The notes beneath the pieces are model-generated. The model made no database searches and had not been told where the DNA came from. It saw nothing but the letters and a program-made list of their open reading frames with translations. Shown in pieces: positions 1 to 6,125 of a stretch of 7,866 bases of DNA (positions within the stretch are counted from its first letter, which is position 1; every line of letters starts with the position of its first letter). The stretch comes from Candidatus Aminicenantota bacterium (lineage in GTDB: Bacteria; Acidobacteriota; UBA4820; DSQY01): positions 1 through 7,866 of the forward strand of contig DAHXMK010000153.1 of NCBI GenBank assembly GCA_027365515.1, read 5' to 3'. A program made the translations under genes and the position numbers.

Positions 1-53
1 TTCGGCCGATGGCGAGCATCGGCCGCTACATAAGGCCGCGTTTTCGGCTACAG
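1..53. repeat. REP-like hairpin and tail 3' of the RAYT gene
   Basis: Positions 1-29 match the right half of the 59-bp repeat units at 549-775. A 9-bp stem (3-11 with 17-25) encloses a 5-base loop and is followed by the conserved CTAC end. The tail at about 41-53 repeats a segment at 620-632, between array units 1 and 2. The RAYT stop codon (48-50 on the plus strand) falls inside this tail. The left half of the unit, if present, lies outside the window. Confidence 0.85.
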
Positions 54-482
54 CGGAACGTAAGCGCGCGTGTATGGATATTCGCGCCAATCTACAACCA
101 TGGCTTTACGGACAGGATTGCCAACGATGTATGCAGCATAAGATTGCGCCTCATTCTTGCGCATCCAGTGGTCGTAAAAGCTTCTTTGCCAAAACGGCTC
201 TTCCCCGTCCTGGCAAAGCCGGCGTGATAATTTTGCCTTCCACTGTCTGACGTATTGGGCAAGCGCGCTTCCATGGCCATCCAGGGTCAAGAGCAAATGT
301 AGGTGGTCCGGCATGAGGCAAACGACCATAATTCGTGCGTGCCCGTCAACGGATACTCTTCCAATATCTTGGTCGAGAGCGCCAGAAACGTCGCGAGGCG
401 GCACCAATAGTTTCCGCCGCCCTTGTACCACAGTTGTTATCGCAACGCACCCTGGTCCCGCGTTGGAGCCTGGAAGGCGCAC
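48..482 (-). CDS. REP-associated tyrosine transposase (RAYT, Y1_Tnp / IS200-like fold)
   Basis: This is a single-strand DNA transposase of the HUH/Y1 superfamily. Known RAYTs bind and cleave REP hairpins. With a GTG start at 482 the product has 144 residues. The N-terminal strand (residues 11-20) is followed by a GRRKLL segment. The metal-binding HUH motif is MPDHLHLLL, with H60 and H62. A typical EPFWQRSFYDHWMR block spans residues 95-108. The YIVGNP motif holds the probable catalytic tyrosine, Y118, and the protein ends in a REYPY-type tail. AAAGG lies 7 bases before the GTG, which supports this start. The frame stays open to 683, but that extension is mostly repeat sequence and does not look like protein. 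All expected motifs are present and the strand-to-HUH spacing looks normal, so the gene may be functional. Repeat copies on both sides are its likely substrate; this is inferred from the family. Confidence 0.85.
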   Translation of the reverse strand: MRLPGSNAGPGCVAITTVVQGRRKLLVPPRDVSGALDQDIGRVSVDGHARIMVVCLMPDHLHLLLTLDGHGSALAQYVRQWKAKLSRRLCQDGEEPFWQRSFYDHWMRKNEAQSYAAYIVGNPVRKAMVVDWREYPYTRAYVPL

Positions 483-548
483 GGCCCGGCCTTTACCCCA
501 TGTTCTATAACGATTCGTTGGCCCCGGCGACGGCGTTTCGATTCCCCC

Positions 549-607
549 GTAGCGGCCTTTGCTTGCAAAGGCCGTGTCTTCGGCCGATGGCGAGCCTCGG
601 CCGCTAC
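549..607. repeat. 59-bp double-hairpin repeat, unit 1
   Basis: The unit starts GTAGC and ends GCTAC. The left stem is GGCCTTTGC/GCAAAGGCC with a 2-base loop. A 7-base linker leads to the right stem, CGGCCGATG with a 5-base loop. One mismatch (C at 596 where unit 2 has A) breaks a base pair in the right stem. Otherwise the unit is identical to unit 2 (58 of 59). The outer arms GTAGCGGCC/GGCCGCTAC also pair with each other, so the whole unit is an imperfect palindrome. Confidence 0.92.
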
Positions 608-634
608 GAAAAACCGCATTTTCGGCTACAGCCC

Positions 635-693
635 GTAGCGGCCTTTGCTTGCAAAGGCCGTGTCTTCGGCCGATGGCGAGCATCGGCCGCTAC
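635..693. repeat. 59-bp double-hairpin repeat, unit 2
   Basis: This is the best-formed copy. Both 9-bp stems are perfect: left 640-648 with 651-659, and right 667-675 with 681-689. It is separated from unit 1 by 27 bases. The gap includes a short degenerate repeat motif (620-632) that recurs at 41-53. Confidence 0.93.
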
Positions 694-716
694 AGGGGCC
701 ATAATGCGCCGCGCCC

Positions 717-775
717 GTAGCGGCCCTTGCTCGCAAGGGCCGAACCAGCGTCCGATGGCAAGCATCGGACGCTAC
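717..775. repeat. 59-bp double-hairpin repeat, unit 3 (diverged, covarying)
   Basis: This unit has the same 59-base architecture and GTAGC/GCTAC ends, 23 bases after unit 2. Both stems differ from unit 2 by paired changes. The left stem becomes GGCCCTTGC/GCAAGGGCC (T-A to C-G). The right stem becomes CGTCCGATG/CATCGGACG (G-C to T-A). The linker and loops differ freely. This pattern indicates selection for base pairing. Confidence 0.92.
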
Positions 776-785
776 GAAAGGCCGC

Positions 786-817
786 GTTTTCGGCCGATGA
801 CAAGCATCGGCCGCTAC
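786..817. repeat. Half repeat (right hairpin only), unit 4
   Basis: Only the right hairpin is present: a 9-bp stem, 791-799 with 805-813, around a 5-base loop, followed by CTAC. The stop codon of the nucleotidyltransferase-like gene (814-816 on the plus strand) is part of the conserved repeat end. In the transcript this hairpin would therefore form immediately after the stop, where it could stabilise the mRNA 3' end or reduce read-through into the RAYT gene. Confidence 0.85.
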
Positions 818-1992
818 GAAAAGGGGACTTTGGCGCCCGCCCATTTGGCGAGCTTCTTCGCCTGGCTCCACCATCTAAAAAGATAGAGCATCGCTATGGG
901 CCAGCCCGCGCGTTCGGGGTAGCGGAAGCGCATGTAGGGTGCGCTTGGGAAGATCATGTGAAAGGCCAGCAAAAACGGCCCGGTAAACCCTTTCGCCTGC
1001 ATTACGGCATTCACGACCTTCTGGCTGTTGGCGTTATCCAGGGAGATGGCCCCGAAATCCGCCCTGGCCCTTAACGCTTCCAGCACGTTTGCAGGCACGG
1101 GCACGCCCAGCAGTTGGTGGGCCAGCGCCAGGCCTTTGTAAGTGGGAGTCTCCATCCGCGTTACCGCCGCCAGCTCGGACAGCTCCTGCCAATCCAGCCC
1201 CTGCTCGCAACACTGCAGTAAATACCGCAGGTCAAAGAGAACGATCGCCTTTGGCTGGACGTCGGCGTGAAGCAAGAACATATGGGCGCATAGAAAGATG
1301 AGGTTCGCCTCCGCCCGAAGCCCTTCAAGCGCTACCCCCTTGTACGTGAAAGAATCGCGCCCTTCGAGCAGGCGGCTTGCCCCGCCTTCCCAGCGCCCGT
1401 CCCGAGGCGTCCATAGGATGGAGCCGTGCACTTCCACTTGAAACTTGTTGGCGGGGTTTTCGAGGGCGGGCAGATGGTGGGACAGCGCCCAGGGGGCGCC
1501 CGAAAGGCCGGGGGATTCCGACCGGTATCCGAGGCCTTGAAGAAGGGCGTAAGCCCTTTCCGCCTCTTCAAGCGAAGGAAAAAGAACATCCAGGTCAGAG
1601 ATCGGCCTGAGGTGCGGCTCGGGGTAGGCTCTGATGGAAAGGTCGGCGCCCTTGATGGGGATGGGATGAAGCCCGGCGCCCGCTAAGGCCGCCAGAAGCC
1701 GGTCAATTTCGGCCCATGAAACCGTCCAGGTGGCGAGGTGCGCCGCCATGGCGGCCTCGATCCGCGAACGGCAGGCGGGAGCCAGCCGCGGCAAGACCGC
1801 CGCGTCCCGCATCGCCCTGTAGGCGAGCGGCAGAAGCCCGTTCGCTCTCAAGCCGGCGAGAAAGCCGTCCCAGCTTGAACCCTGAAGGCCGAGCGCCGCC
1901 TCCGGCTTTTCAACCGCGTCAACGAGGCCCGGCCATGCTTCGGGAACGGTCGAAAGCAGAGAAGCCCCTGCTCCCTTTGGGTTCAAGGCCAT
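814..1992 (-). CDS. Nucleotidyltransferase family protein (NTP_transf_5-like)
   Basis: The product has 392 residues and resembles the uncharacterised nucleotidyltransferase family 5, often found in exopolysaccharide loci. The family signature is visible: PIPIKGADL at about residues 111-118, then RPISDLDVLFP at 129-139. K114-G115, R129, D133 and D135 are the likely nucleotide- and metal-binding positions of a minimal nucleotidyltransferase fold. The rest is largely helical, with no signal peptide. The ATG at 1992 lies one base after the stop of the dehydratase gene, so the two are almost certainly cotranscribed and probably translationally coupled. An in-frame extension up to 2247 only shadows the dehydratase. 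The stop codon lies in a repeat hairpin, so the last few residues may have been altered by repeat insertion. The substrate is unknown; a role in glycan modification is inferred from context. Confidence 0.8.
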   Translation of the reverse strand: MALNPKGAGASLLSTVPEAWPGLVDAVEKPEAALGLQGSSWDGFLAGLRANGLLPLAYRAMRDAAVLPRLAPACRSRIEAAMAAHLATWTVSWAEIDRLLAALAGAGLHPIPIKGADLSIRAYPEPHLRPISDLDVLFPSLEEAERAYALLQGLGYRSESPGLSGAPWALSHHLPALENPANKFQVEVHGSILWTPRDGRWEGGASRLLEGRDSFTYKGVALEGLRAEANLIFLCAHMFLLHADVQPKAIVLFDLRYLLQCCEQGLDWQELSELAAVTRMETPTYKGLALAHQLLGVPVPANVLEALRARADFGAISLDNANSQKVVNAVMQAKGFTGPFLLAFHMIFPSAPYMRFRYPERAGWPIAMLYLFRWWSQAKKLAKWAGAKVPFS

Positions 1993-1993
1993 C

Positions 1994-3889
1994 TTACGCG
2001 TTGGCCTTTGCCATTCCGCCGTTGTTCTTAAAGCTCGGCACCATCTCCTTGAAAATGGCCAGAACTCTCTCGCGGTCCTCAGCATTTGCGGCGGATGAGA
2101 GGGCGGCGACCTTCTCTTCGAGGTCATCCGAAACCGGAGGGCACTGCGCCACGAATATCTTGCGGACGGCTTCCTGCGTACGCTCCTCCTCCTCGGTAAG
2201 AAGCTCCTCAAACAGCTTCTCTCCAGGACGCAAGCCCGTATAGACAATCTTCACGTCCACGTCCGGGACTTGCCCCGTCATCGTGATCATGTGGCGCGCG
2301 AGATCCTGAATGCGGATCTGCTCGCCCATATCCAGCACGCACAACTCGCCATAATCGGCGTAACCCGCCTTCAGAACAAGCCCGACGGCCTCCTGGATCG
2401 TCATGAAGTAGCGCTTGACCTCCGGGTCCGTCACCGTTACCGGGCCGCCCCTGGCGATCTGTTCCCTAAATATGGGAACCACCGATCCGGCCGAGCCCAG
2501 GACGTTGCCGAATCTGACGGCCCGGAACTTGGTCTTCGAGCGCTTGGCCATGCGGCGAACGATTTTTTCACCGACCCGCTTGCTGACGCCCATCACGCTT
2601 GTAGGATTGACCGCTTTGTCGGTCGAGATATAGACGAAGCGCTCGGCTCCGCATGCATCGGCCGCTCGGGCCACGTTGGCCGTCCCCATTACGTTGTTCT
2701 TCACCGCCTCGCACGGCGCCCATTCCATCAAGGGGACGTGCTTGTGGGCGGCGGCGTGGAAGACGTCCTGCGGCTTGACCGCGCTGAAGAGGGCGTTGAT
2801 CCGCCCTTCGTCGCGAATGTCCACGATCTCTGCCGAAATGGGCGCCCCCTTGAAGTCATGTTCAAGGCGCCTGAGCAGAAGGTAGAGCTCGTTCTCGTTG
2901 ATGTCAGCCATGACCAAGCGCGACGCCTGCCCAACCAGAAGCTGGCGGCAAATCTCGCTTCCTATCGAGCCGGCCGCCCCGGTCACCAAAGCGATGCGGC
3001 CCGCGCTCTTCGGAGCCTCCCCGTGATCGGACAAGGTGATGACCTCTCTCGGCAAGAGGTCGTCGGGGGACAAAGCCTGAAGCATCGAAGCGCTGACCCG
3101 TCCCTTCAAATAGACGAAGGAAAGCGGCAGTATCTTGAACTGCAACTTCAAGTCTGCGCACATCGCCAAGACCTCCCTCAGCCGTCGCGCTTCGAGCCTT
3201 GGCACCGCGATCAAGGCGTGCTCGACGTCGTATTTCTTGGCTATCGCCGGCAGATCGTCAAGCGCCCCCAAGACACTCTTGCCCCCCAAGATGAGGCCGT
3301 GCTTGTTCTTGTCGTCGTCCAAGAAGCCGACGATATTGTAGGAGTGGTCCTCAGACCGCTGGAGGTCGCGCAGGAGCAAGTCCCCGGCCGCGCCCGCCCC
3401 GAGGATCAGCGTTCGCGACGACTCCTTGTTTCTTGAGCGAAGGTTGTCGGCAAGGTAGGTAGATGCCAGCCTCGGCGAAAATCTGACGAGGGTCATGCAA
3501 AACCCGGTCAGAAGCAACTCCATGAGCAGAACGCTTCTGGGCGGCCCTTGCAGTTGGCCGAGATAAATGGCCGCAAGAAAGAGGCCCGTCCCCATCAGGG
3601 CCGCCATCCAGACTCTGGCCCCGTCCACCAGCCCAGAGAATCGGAACGACCAAGTGTGAAGGCGAAAAAGAAAGTTGGCCACCAGCCTCGCCAGAACGAG
3701 GACCGCGATCAAAACAGGAAGCGCTTTCCAAAACTGGCCCGGCACTTTGAAATCAAAGCGCAGGAGTATGGCCGCGACAAGGGCCAGCGCCGCTAAAAAA
3801 ACGTCCAGGCAAACAATCAATACTCGCCTGGGCAATGTTGCGTTAATTCCGTCAAAAACCTTGCGTAACCATTGAATAGGTGGCCGCAT
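1994..3889 (-). CDS. pglF: Membrane-anchored UDP-GlcNAc 4,6-dehydratase (PglF/WbpM/CapD type)
   Basis: The product has 631 residues, the usual length for large membrane-bound SDR dehydratases. These make UDP-4-keto-6-deoxy-GlcNAc for bacillosamine, FucNAc/QuiNAc-type or related sugars. Hydrophobic segments occupy roughly residues 22-44, 56-76, 93-111 and 119-135. A first Rossmann-like domain has LILGAGAAG at 161-169. The catalytic SDR domain has the NAD-binding TGAAGSIG at 303-310. The active site is ISTDKAVNPTSVMGVSK (421-437): D424 and K425 match the PglF acid/base pair, and M433 replaces the usual SDR tyrosine, a hallmark of this subfamily. LRPGEKLFEELL (553-564) is also typical. The ATG at 3889 is preferred because AGGGG lies 10 bases upstream; a TTG at 3910 is possible. 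The nucleotidyltransferase-like gene follows after one base. The exact sugar product cannot be told from sequence alone. Confidence 0.93.
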   Translation of the reverse strand: MRPPIQWLRKVFDGINATLPRRVLIVCLDVFLAALALVAAILLRFDFKVPGQFWKALPVLIAVLVLARLVANFLFRLHTWSFRFSGLVDGARVWMAALMGTGLFLAAIYLGQLQGPPRSVLLMELLLTGFCMTLVRFSPRLASTYLADNLRSRNKESSRTLILGAGAAGDLLLRDLQRSEDHSYNIVGFLDDDKNKHGLILGGKSVLGALDDLPAIAKKYDVEHALIAVPRLEARRLREVLAMCADLKLQFKILPLSFVYLKGRVSASMLQALSPDDLLPREVITLSDHGEAPKSAGRIALVTGAAGSIGSEICRQLLVGQASRLVMADINENELYLLLRRLEHDFKGAPISAEIVDIRDEGRINALFSAVKPQDVFHAAAHKHVPLMEWAPCEAVKNNVMGTANVARAADACGAERFVYISTDKAVNPTSVMGVSKRVGEKIVRRMAKRSKTKFRAVRFGNVLGSAGSVVPIFREQIARGGPVTVTDPEVKRYFMTIQEAVGLVLKAGYADYGELCVLDMGEQIRIQDLARHMITMTGQVPDVDVKIVYTGLRPGEKLFEELLTEEEERTQEAVRKIFVAQCPPVSDDLEEKVAALSSAANAEDRERVLAIFKEMVPSFKNNGGMAKANA

Positions 3890-3899
3890 ACTTTCAACG

Positions 3900-3904
3900 C
3901 CCCT
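3900..3904 (-). promoter_or_regulatory. Ribosome binding site of the dehydratase gene
   Basis: AGGGG on the minus strand lies 10 bases before the ATG at 3889. It favours that start over the TTG at 3910, which would put this motif inside the coding sequence. Confidence 0.5.
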
Positions 3905-3981
3905 GCGCAATTTGCGCCCGTCTAAGCCTCACCCTTTGATACCCGCATTTGCCATAAGTCATACGCAATATCCTTAATTGC

Positions 3982-4009
3982 CTATAACTGTTGTAATTCT
4001 ATCCTGCAA
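3982..4009 (-). promoter_or_regulatory. Weak candidate promoter upstream of the dehydratase operon
   Basis: The AT-rich gap between the ECF-like gene and the dehydratase carries TTGCAG (4009-4004) and TTATAG (3987-3982) on the minus strand, 16 bases apart. Each is an imperfect match to sigma-70-type boxes. The roughly 120-base gap is enough for an independent promoter, but this placement is only a guess. No clear terminator for the upstream gene was seen here. Confidence 0.2.
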
Positions 4010-4010
4010 C

Positions 4011-4580
4011 TTAAACGCCAGACCTTGCATATTCTCTTTGCACCCACCATGATGCCGCTATGGGAAGAAGAAGACACTGGCACAGGGCGGCAGGAATACC
4101 CGGGACAAGTGCAATTTTCATGTACTCCACCAACGGCGGCTTTACGGCATGCGTGGAGAAGACAATGGCTATAAATGTGGCGCGGCCAACGAGAATGGCC
4201 CCTGCCGTTGCCTTTAATTTATTCCAATGCATATTCTGGCTTAAGAATCCCGCGACAAAACCGTACATGGCCAGTTCAATGGTCATAGATGGCAACATGT
4301 GAGGAAATGGCATCCCAGAGAGAAGGTAGCTGGTCCCTGGCGCAATCAATCCCAGCAGAAGACCGGATTGCCATCCATAACAAAGGCCTGCCAACAGTAT
4401 CGGCCAGTGCATTGGCAGAACCTCCCTTACCGGAAGTCCTGACAGATGAGCCGCGGCGGGCAGTGCCAATACTGCGGCGAACAAGAGAACACTCTGAAAA
4501 GAAATAGCCCTAATACGCCATGCCGGAAGAACCAGATCAGCGTGGCTCAAAGCCTTCTCGCCCTTCATGTGACCTATCAT
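4011..4580 (-). CDS. Probable ECF transporter S component (substrate-binding membrane protein)
   Basis: The product has 189 residues and is strongly hydrophobic, with about five or six membrane segments (roughly residues 24-45, 57-75, 77-90, 93-111, 122-142 and 152-177). VLPMHWPILLAGLCYGW, followed by LLSGMPFPHMLPSMTIEL, resembles the conserved core of ECF-type S components, in which an HWP/HxP stretch, a GMP motif and an E-L helix recur. S components capture a vitamin or other micronutrient and dock to shared EcfA/EcfT modules, none of which are in this window. The start is the ATG at 4580, because AGGAG sits 8 bases upstream; the GTG at 4587-4589 overlaps that motif. The substrate is unknown. 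The gene follows an aminotransferase remnant and has no evident link to glycan synthesis, so it may be a passenger. An unrelated small membrane protein remains possible. Confidence 0.65.
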   Translation of the reverse strand: MIGHMKGEKALSHADLVLPAWRIRAISFQSVLLFAAVLALPAAAHLSGLPVREVLPMHWPILLAGLCYGWQSGLLLGLIAPGTSYLLSGMPFPHMLPSMTIELAMYGFVAGFLSQNMHWNKLKATAGAILVGRATFIAIVFSTHAVKPPLVEYMKIALVPGIPAALCQCLLLPIAASWWVQREYARSGV

Positions 4581-4588
4581 GGGTATCA

Positions 4589-4593
4589 CTCCT
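4589..4593 (-). promoter_or_regulatory. Ribosome binding site of the ECF-like gene
   Basis: AGGAG on the minus strand, 8 bases before the ATG at 4580, is a near-consensus site that decides the start codon. It lies 8 bases after the stop of the aminotransferase remnant, so it may originally have served translational reinitiation after a full-length upstream gene. Confidence 0.6.
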
Positions 4594-4601
4594 GCTTATC
4601 T

Positions 4602-4748
4602 TCATCTTCTCTGACAACATCCGGTCACTATTGAAGCGATCCTTTCCAAGTCACTCTCGTTCAAATTTGTGCCGCTGGGCAAACACAGCCCCTTCTGGAA
4701 CTGCCCCTCCAAAACAGCCCTGATGACCGCCGCAACGCACGCAACCTG
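4602..4748 (-). pseudogene. C-terminal remnant of a second PglE-like aminotransferase
   Basis: Read on the minus strand, this stretch encodes about 48 residues that align with the C-terminus of the intact aminotransferase at 6251-7384. QKGLCLPSGTNLNESDLERI matches EKGLCLPSGSNMSREDQERV, and both proteins end close after a CC pair (GCCQRR against KCCKGK). A TAG (4751-4749) blocks the frame upstream, and nothing recognisable of the first 330 or so residues remains. Its own stop is the TGA at 4604-4602. A 20-bp block (4675-4694) is identical to 6324-6343, but flanking DNA is clearly diverged. It is therefore a decayed homologue or paralogue, not a recent duplicate. It sits on the far side of the ATPase gene from the intact copy, in the same orientation. 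Confidence 0.8.
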
Positions 4749-4860
4749 CTAAATGGTGGCCTTGGGAGACGTTGCCGATGGTGAATTCCCCGCGCCCCAT
4801 GGCTCAGGCGCGGCGTCCCTTCCCGTCATTCCGGCAACACCGAGCACCACCACTTTCGCT
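4749..4860 (-). other. Decayed intergenic stretch, possible gene remnant
   Basis: No intact gene is present between the ATPase stop and the aminotransferase remnant. One minus-strand frame just after the ATPase stop reads KVVVLGVAGMTGRDAA (about 4857-4810). That looks like the first strand and glycine-rich turn of a Rossmann-type domain, as at the start of NeuD/PglD acyltransferases or NAD-dependent sugar reductases. The similarity is lost after that, and the frame ends at the TAG at 4751-4749. A remnant of a neighbouring sugar-biosynthesis gene is plausible, but the match is short and could be chance. Confidence 0.3.
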
Positions 4861-6030
4861 TTATTCAACCAGCGCCCCCAATAAATCTGGCAAGTTGACG
4901 GCCCATGAACCATCGCGGAGACGGTAGGAAGAGCCCGTCCTGCACAGCACGTACTTCCGCGCCACACGGCCCTTCTCGGCTTCGGCCAGCTTCCCCAGCC
5001 CCGCCGTGTCTTTAAGATCGGGGTGTTCCTTCAGCTTGCACTCAATGGCCGCGAGTTTGGTTCCTTCCATCTCGACAATAAAATCAACCTCATGCCCGCT
5101 GGCTGTTCGCCAATAGGAGACGGGGCAAGGACGGCCCCGCTCAGCATAAAATCTCGTCAACTGCCCAAAGACGTACGATTCCCAGAAGGCGCCAGCGTAT
5201 GAAGATGAAAAGAGTTCTTCTTCGGAACCGAAGCCGGCTAGGAAAGCAGCCAGGCCCGTGTCGAGAAAAATGAGCTTGGGCGCTTTGGCCAGCCGCTTTG
5301 TCCGGTTGCTGAAATAGGGCTCAACCAGCACGACGATCCCCGAGGCTTGCAGAAGGCTCAGCCATTTGCGCGCTGTGTTGGGCGCAATGCCGGTGTCCCT
5401 GGCCAAATCCGAATAATTGAGAACCTGGCCCGTTCGCAGAGCGCAGGCTTTCAGGAAACGGCCGAACTCCTGAAGATCCACGACTCTCAAAACATTGCGA
5501 ATGTCCCTTTCCAGATAAGTTGCCACGTAAGACGGAAACCAGAGCTCCGCCTCCGTCCCCGTATAAAGTTCGGGGTAACCTCCCCGAAAGACCGCCTCGG
5601 TTTCGCTGGCCAAGAGCCCCGCCACCGCCAATTCCGAGCGGCCCAGAGTATGAAGGTTGAGCACGCCGCAACGGCCTGCCAAGCTCTCGGAAACGCCTTG
5701 CATGAGATGAAAGGCCTGGGACCCGGTCAGTAAAAACCTGCCCGGCTTGCGGTTCTGGTCAATGCGGGCCTTGAGATGGCGCAGAAGCGAAGGGGCGTAC
5801 TGTATTTCATCAATGATAAGAGGCTCCGGGTATTGCATAAGGAGCCTCTCTGGTGCGCTGCGAGCGGCTTCGGCGTTGCCTGGGAAATCGAGCGCCAGGT
5901 AGGACGCGCCGGGGAAAAGGTGCCGCAAAAGCGAGGTTTTCCCCACCTGCCTTGCCCCCGTGACGAGCAGGGCCGGGAACTGCCTCGCCATTCGCTTGAC
6001 AAGTGGCTCGCACTCTCTTGCTATCCACAT
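4861..6030 (-). CDS. AAA_14 / DUF4143 family ATPase
   Basis: The product has 389 residues, the usual length for this widespread and poorly understood family. The N-terminal ATPase domain has a Walker A motif GARQVGKT (25-32), a Walker B motif LIIDEIQ (71-77) and a sensor-like LLTGSQ (100-105). A winged-helix segment follows (about 203-234, YSDLARDTGIAPNTARKW). The C-terminal DUF4143 region has a restriction-endonuclease-like core: EVDFIVE (314-320) and AIECK (328-332), with D316, E330 and K332 as the candidate metal-binding set. The start is the ATG at 6030, giving the family-typical MWIARECEPLVKRMARQFPA lead into Walker A; a GTG at 6045 is an alternative. All motifs look intact. It has no obvious glycan role and is bordered by repeats on one side and a gene remnant on the other, so I read it as an accessory insertion. 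Its cellular function is not established. Confidence 0.92.
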   Translation of the reverse strand: MWIARECEPLVKRMARQFPALLVTGARQVGKTSLLRHLFPGASYLALDFPGNAEAARSAPERLLMQYPEPLIIDEIQYAPSLLRHLKARIDQNRKPGRFLLTGSQAFHLMQGVSESLAGRCGVLNLHTLGRSELAVAGLLASETEAVFRGGYPELYTGTEAELWFPSYVATYLERDIRNVLRVVDLQEFGRFLKACALRTGQVLNYSDLARDTGIAPNTARKWLSLLQASGIVVLVEPYFSNRTKRLAKAPKLIFLDTGLAAFLAGFGSEEELFSSSYAGAFWESYVFGQLTRFYAERGRPCPVSYWRTASGHEVDFIVEMEGTKLAAIECKLKEHPDLKDTAGLGKLAEAEKGRVARKYVLCRTGSSYRLRDGSWAVNLPDLLGALVE

Positions 6031-6034
6031 GCCG

Positions 6035-6065
6035 ATAATATGCACTCTCGTTGCAAATTAGTCAA
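6035..6065 (-). promoter_or_regulatory. Candidate promoter of the ATPase gene
   Basis: On the minus strand TTGACT (6065-6060) is followed 19 bases later by TATTAT (6040-6035). A weaker box, CATATT, lies at the ideal 17-base spacing. TATTAT ends only 4 bases before the ATG at 6030, so transcription from it would give an essentially leaderless mRNA. The only purine-rich tract nearby, GAGAG at 6049-6045, is too far from the ATG for a good ribosome site. This suggests the ATPase is expressed separately from the aminotransferase upstream. Confidence 0.4.
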
Positions 6066-6088
6066 GCCCACTGCCACCTGCCGTCGCG

Positions 6089-6117
6089 CGAGGCCCGCCC
6101 TCTGCCGTCGGGCCTCG
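6089..6117. terminator. Stem-loop between aminotransferase and ATPase genes
   Basis: CGAGGCCC (6089-6096) pairs perfectly with GGGCCTCG (6110-6117) around a 13-base loop. It lies after the aminotransferase stop and before the ATPase promoter candidate, where a terminator would be expected. There is no T-run on the minus-strand side, so it is not a canonical intrinsic terminator. It lacks the GTAGC/GCTAC ends of the repeat family. Confidence 0.3.
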
Positions 6118-6125
6118 ACCGCAGT

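Noticed and set aside
483..683. Extending the RAYT protein N-terminally to 683
   Set aside because: Most of this in-frame extension translates the repeat units (549-683). Family-like sequence begins only near residue 68, next to a GTG with an AAAGG upstream.
549..775. Integron attC-type recombination sites
   Set aside because: The palindromic ends GTAGC/GCTAC do not match the attC core ends, there is no integrase, and the units do not separate gene cassettes.
549..817. CRISPR-like array
   Set aside because: The repeats are 59 bp with strong internal hairpins, and the gaps (27, 23 and about 10 bases) are short and partly similar to each other. No cas genes are present. A REP/RAYT family explains the pattern better.
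335..886. Long plus-strand frame through the repeat array
   Set aside because: Its translation is built of repeated GRWRASAATG/GRYE-type peptides from the hairpin repeats. It has no family resemblance and overlaps the RAYT and repeats.
2270..3436. 388-codon plus-strand frame
   Set aside because: It is antisense to the dehydratase, whose motifs are unambiguous. The long open frame is a by-product of GC-rich codon use on the other strand.
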